NCBI RefSeq assembly: GCF_964355755.1
Contig: NC_092672.1
Location: forward strand, 23,372,501 to 23,436,500
Origin: Antedon mediterranea
Lineage: Eukaryota > Echinodermata > Crinoidea > Comatulida > Antedonidae
Direction of reading: 5' to 3'
DNA length: 64,000 nucleotides
The notes under the pieces are model-generated. The model was given only the letters and a program-made list of their open reading frames with translations, was not told the DNA's origin and ran no database searches. A program made the translations under genes and the position numbers. Shown piece by piece: positions 58,985-64,000 of this stretch (its first letter is position 1; each line of letters starts with the position of its first letter).

Positions 58985-61900
58985 TTGTGATTATTTTGCT
59001 TTTTATTAAAAGAATGAAATTAACAAACACAAATAAAAAACAAAACTTGGTCTACTAAAATCCGTAAATAAGTGCATATATATATTAAAAGCTTTGGTTG
59101 CAGTGCAAGTTAGTTGACCAATAACCAGCAATTTGTTTAGTTTGATTAGGTGTACTGTAATAATATCATAGGCTATAAAACATGTACATTTACTATTAAA
59201 ATTTATATCCTGATGAATTTCAACATTTCTTAAGAGCTACAGTAAATGGAACTTAGTCTACAACCTAGTTTCCTGATAATAACAATCTGAGATAAATCTT
59301 TGTTTTAATACACTTATTGATAGATTTGATAATAAAACAAAGGGATTGTCATTGGCAACCCTTATCACCATGGTTAGGAAAAGACTGAATAAGTCAAATT
59401 GTTAAAGACTGTTCGTTTCATGTCCAGGATTTGAATTATTTAATTTTTATGCGGGGAAATTACTATTAGTCAATCAATGAATTCTACTACAAATAGAAAT
59501 ATGTTGTAAATGCAATACTGTGGGCATGCAATGCATGTGGTGGGGCGTTTACTTAAGGAAATAGTCCAAATGATGTTCTATAGGGACGTAATATTCGTGG
59601 GGGATTATTCAAAAGAGGGTGTTTAATCAAATTGTCATCCATGCACCCTACCAGGTCCCCATCTCTGAAACCTATCAGCACCACAACCACACAGGTTCAG
59701 TACATTTTCTAGTAAAAAGACCTCCAACCCAGCAAATGGGCATTTGATATGGAACACAATCTAAAATGTTTGTCACCAAAGTTGAGCTTGAGTGACAGTC
59801 GATACTGAAACACACATGGAATTTGATTTAGTGATTTGAATAAAATAAATTTAATTAATTTCAAACAATGACAATTTATTTAATTTATTTAAAAATTGAT
59901 ATTAAAATATAAAGCATTTTGTTCATTTAATCTGAGGATGGTAATGGGGTAAAAAATAAATAATAATTTAAGTATAAGCTAGTAAAATAGTTTGTTTAGC
60001 AGAATTGCTATCGAAGTTTACTCAATATTATAGTTCTGCTGTTACCACTATTACATTCTTGAATGATTAATTAACACCAAACATGTTGAGTGCTTTCTGC
60101 CTTTTTAGCTTACATAAATTTTGCCATTTTGGTGCTTAATATCAGGTGAATAGTGGTAAAGTTGGCACCACCTGCTGTTGATTGAATGTATCAGTTAAAT
60201 GTTCTTGATTATATTTTCCAGGGCATAGACCTATAATCATTGATACAACTGAAGTATCTTAACCCTTATCTATCTTATCTAGTTTGTTAACTCTTCTCAA
60301 AATGAATTCACAAGGTTCTTCTAGATAATGTAGTGTTTTTTCGTTTGTTTTTTTGATCACTTGCCTAATTTTAGGTCTTGAAATTTAAAAATGAGTATTT
60401 GGTTGAAAGAAATGAAAAAATGATGAAAATGAGAGCCTCTGTAGGCTGTACACTGTTATGTTTTAAACAGTATAGTTGTAAAACTAAATTTTCATGATAA
60501 ATGGTTTATTACATTTTATAGACTTATTATGGCTAGTATGGCAGCTATTAATTATATAAACAGTTTAGTTTTCTATTAATACTAAACATGTTGGATAATC
60601 ATTTGACTAATATCAAAAAAAGTTTATTGTTTAATTTTATAAATAATCATAGTTATACTAAATAAAATACCAAAAAGTAATGAATTTATTATTTAAAGTA
60701 TTTATTATTCCAATACACAACTGAAATTAGTTTTGCTTATTAATACTCTGAATCTTTTTAGTTTCTTTGTAATAATAGTTAATTCTTGTTTATATTGTTT
60801 TAAATGTATTTGTACTAAAAAATATTAGTTTAATATGTAGTATTTTTAATGATTTAATTAACACAGTAGGCTGTGAATCATTTTAGTTGTATGCCTAATT
60901 ACTGTAATAATATCATAAATTGTCAATATTATCTTATAGTTTTAAACGTATAAACTAAAATATAATAAATTAAGACTCTTTGTACACATTTTGTACATCA
61001 TTGCTTTTTTTTGTACATCATTGCTTTTTTATACCGTTGCCACTGCTTTTCGTTCTTTGCAATACCCATGTTTATACTGTTATATACATTAATATCTTTC
61101 CTTTTGTAGTAGTGCCATCTATGTTTTGATATTTTCCAAAAATGTTATAGTGCATGCTATTAGTGTGGACATAACTATCATAAAACCTCTCAATATTTCA
61201 TTTGTTCAAGTTGAGATGTCATACTTTAATTCATCGTTCACATCAGCAGTTGATTGAATGTAATGTTTAAATAGTATCTACTCAACAAATATGTTCCATT
61301 TGTATAATGTACAGTACAGTAAGCATTAGCAAACCTTTACATTATTTTTTTCTTTTTGCGCATTTAAATACCCTATAAAGTATGAATACACATGTGGTTG
61401 ATAACCACAATAAAATAAAATATAGATAAATTGGCCAGACAAATTGGTACGCATACTGGCCCACATCTTTCTGTTTCACTACATTATACTGGTACTGCCA
61501 GTAACTGCTGCTGCTAATAACTTTATCAATTCCAATAATTTAGACAACAATGAACACAAATAAAAAACAACAAAAAAAACAACTTTTTACCATAAAAAAG
61601 ACTTTCTGAGATAACAGTTTTAATTATTGTTCTTTCTTCATTAAATGTTATTTTTTAAATTGATATTCTATTTAATAATTTAAGAAACAAAGATTTATTA
61701 TCAATTATTTTTGTTTAAAAATCAGTAGTAAACATTTTGTGTAAAATAAATATAGTTTGAATTACTAGACTATAGTACTATGCATATTCTGAGTGGCATT
61801 ACTCACTAAGGTTGGAGTGACCCACTCATACCCATACATTCTAGTGAACAAAAAAATGTATAATTTTTCATGAGCCTTTGTTGTACAGCAGCAGCCGACA

Positions 61901-64000
61901 AACGTACTCGCTAATCAAAAAATTCATTATCTATATATACCCCATTCGCCAAAAATATTTACCATAGAGGAAGTATTGTTTTGACCATTAATTATTCAAT
62001 GATAATCTGACGGTAATTATACTTAGCCCCTATGTTGACAGCCAAAACATTGTTTATTGAACATAGGTCAAACTAATGTCTATATACATCTCATAGACTC
62101 TCTGTGCGCATGCCCAGCAGTTTGAGTTAAAAAATTCCCATTTAGACTCTTTTCCCAGACGTGCTTTGAGGTGTGCTCATGTCCAGTTTGTGTTTCTAAA
62201 TACCCATTTTTTCAGCCTTAATAAACTATTTTAAGCCTGCATTGTAAATGTTTCCTAATGCTTCCATTCTCTTGAATGTAACTGCCTACAAAAAAAAAAT
62301 TGTTGTGTACTTTTTGAAAATTTACTTTTTCAATAATTTTTTTTACTGAAGTATAAAACATTTCAATAGAATAAGCAATGATTGGAACATGTGATACAGC
62401 ACTTTATTTGTTTATTGGTATACTCAGTATGCATGGTCTACTAGGAAAGTTGTATGTAGCCTCAGTGAATATTATTCACATCCTATACACAATGTATATT
62501 ATTCCACTGTTTGTCTTCAATTATAGGATTTATAGTATAGATAATTTTTAGTTGCATTGAATCTTTTTCAAATGTTGGTATATATACATGTGAATAAATA
62601 ATGTTTATTTCTTGTTATAATTACTGTATAATGATTTATTTCAAGTGATTTATTTTTATATCTTTGAACTAAAAAGAATAACAATTTTTATGAATTTGTT
62701 TTAATGTAAATTTTATTAATTTTTTGTAAGTCAATTCAATAAGTATAACACAAATAATAAAGATCTTAAAATCTATTAAACTGTATAAATGTTAAGTTTG
62801 CATTTCTTATGTACTGTATTGATTTTCAGATTCAATATTTTTCACATTGATATGATTTGTTAGGTTCTTGGTATTCTGGCATCAGCCAAACCTTTACCCA
62901 TTTTAATTCTCTGACAGGCTTGAGCTATTTAATTCAGGGAGGTATAAAAATGGTCATGGTATTTATAAAAACTGTCCATTTGATCTAACAACTTTAAAAA
63001 ATGAAACAAATATGGTTCAAAAAGATGTCTACAATTAAATTGTCCATCTTTTTTTTTATCAGATTAAACTCAAGATTAACATTGTTACAATCAATATTTA
63101 GACTAATATGCTAAACTTGCAAGAACTTGTACTAGCTAAACTCCACCACCACACAATAGAGCAATGAACTATTTCTTTGCTCTATCATCACATAAAGGAT
63201 AATTAACATAATGAAGTTAGTTAAACATGCCCCTGAAAGTAAAAGTTTGTATGCCAAACCTTCAATAATTTAATATTTAAAAAAAAAATATATATAAATA
63301 AAACTAAAAAGTGATTGATATTTAAATATCAGCAACAACATTTTGACATTAAAATTGAAATAATACAAATTTGTATAAAAGTATATAAAATAATTATCAT
63401 ATTAAAAAAAAATGTATACAAAAGTAGAAATCAAATTCAGAAACTAATTTGACTTGGTTCATTGCGTATGATGATGCAGTAAATAGTTGCAAATTGATTT
63501 TTGTAAAGTAACCCTCTGTATAAATTACATAACAAATGAATATGTGTACTGTAAGATATAACCAATATTGTATGTATTTCATATTATAGAATGGTTGGAC
63601 AGCTTTGCATAATGCAGCATTCTATGGAGAAACAGACTGTTGCAGCCTGCTGGTGAATGCAGGAGCAGGTGTCAATGTATCAGAAGAAGTAAGTCATCTT
63701 CATTATTATTTATTTTCATTTTTAAATATACTGTATAACATTTTATTTTTTAATTATAATGGTCTTTTGGGTAATAATATTTAATGTATAAAACTTCATT
63801 GATGCTGAAATTGGCATAATTTGAAGATATTCAATATATTTTTTTTTCTCTGATATTTAATCATAAAAATTGCTATGACACTACATTAACATTTTGTCAT
63901 GTATTTCCATTGAACAATTACAACAATGAAAACGATAGTGCCAATTTTACTTAACTAAACTACAGCAACATGCTATATGCACAATTGAAATATATCATCC
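58985..64000 (+). repeat. Duplicated block B, copy 2, cut by window end
   Basis: Colinear with 42823-47934 and carries coding exon 6. Base differences and small indels are scattered through it. It lacks the SINE of copy 1 and has fewer 66-bp units. Confidence 0.9.
63590..63688 (+). CDS. Coding exon 6, ankyrin module type B copy
   Basis: 33 codons between CATATTATAG and GTAAGT, phase 0/0. The peptide has NGWTALHNAAFYGETD, CCSLLVNAGAGVN and VSEE. It is the duplicate of the exon at 47524 but differs at 11 of 33 residues (18 of 99 bases, one silent codon). Changes cluster at module positions 8, 11, 12, 14, 16 and at 1, 28, 30, 32, 33, which include the finger and inner-helix positions that make contacts in many ankyrin proteins. 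The reading frame is open at the donor, so the gene continues past the window. Confidence 0.82.

Larger units (their letters stand above)
7939..64000 (+). other. Ankyrin-repeat protein gene, right end outside window
   Basis: Six spliceable exons on the + strand join in one open frame: a 42-residue N-terminal part (7951-8001 plus 8658-8732) followed by four 33-residue ankyrin modules (21091, 47524, 56627, 63590). All introns are phase 0 with AG/GT borders, so any module exon can be skipped or duplicated without a frameshift. The total visible product is 174 residues and it is open at 63688, so more exons must follow. Ankyrin stacks bind other proteins; nothing here identifies the partner, a catalytic domain, a membrane segment or the cell location. 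The gene spans more than 56 kb for about 0.5 kb of coding sequence. The exon chain is inferred from splice signals and homology between modules, not from transcripts; a mixture of two tandem genes is possible but less likely because no intervening start or terminal exon was seen. Confidence 0.75.

Overview
The window is AT-rich, intron-rich animal DNA. The reasons are GT–AG-bounded mini-exons in multi-kilobase introns, tRNA-derived SINEs, LINE tails, a solo LTR, Helitrons and many TIR elements. Frequent TAGGCCTA-type words and the repeat style suggest a marine deuterostome, perhaps an echinoderm. That taxon is an impression only and was not tested.

One protein-coding gene can be supported. 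It is a + strand ankyrin-repeat gene whose start lies at 7951 and which runs off the right edge. Six intact exons are visible: 7939-8001 (5'UTR end plus start), 8658-8732, 21091-21189, 47524-47622, 56627-56725 and 63590-63688. The last four are each exactly 99 nt, phase 0 at both ends, and encode one 33-residue ankyrin module. Two further ankyrin exons are dead: one (28574-29315) is split by a TIR element and has a frameshift and a lost donor, and one (36973-37047) has lost its first part. The exon pair 21091/47524 was copied, with its introns, to make the pair 56627/63590, so the gene grew by a two-module cassette. Both copied exons differ more from their parents than the neighbouring introns do, and nearly all changed codons are replacements.

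Layout. 1-7900: upstream non-coding DNA with Helitron pieces (1660-2335, 4176-5384) and a 98-bp minisatellite (7051-7733). 7939-8732: first two coding exons. 8733-21090: intron holding a large inverted-repeat structure (about 9345-17025) with a piggyBac-like element inside it (10082-13822) and another TIR element inside that (11041-13708), then a LINE fragment and the left edge of the duplicated block (19385). 21091-28105: third coding exon and its intron, interrupted by a 5.15-kb TIR insertion (22114-27265) that itself contains a Helitron (22656-25221). 28106-42820: dead ankyrin exons, tandem repeats, a 3.3-kb fold-back element (32605-35889) carrying a GC-rich gag-like ORF, and a pogo/Tigger-like element (37992-38844). 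42823-47934: block B1 with the fourth exon. 48000-52500: intron with a DIRS-like retroelement remnant. 52517-54783: an intron-only third copy of the cassette. 55272-64000: the second cassette, with a solo LTR at 57990-58600.

The paralogous intron copies give natural empty sites. These fix the exact ends and target duplications of the 5.15-kb TIR element (CTAT), the solo LTR (ATAT) and the SINE at 44901-45235, and place these insertions after the duplication. No real tRNA, rRNA, CRISPR array or bacterial-type gene was found. All boundaries were read by eye.
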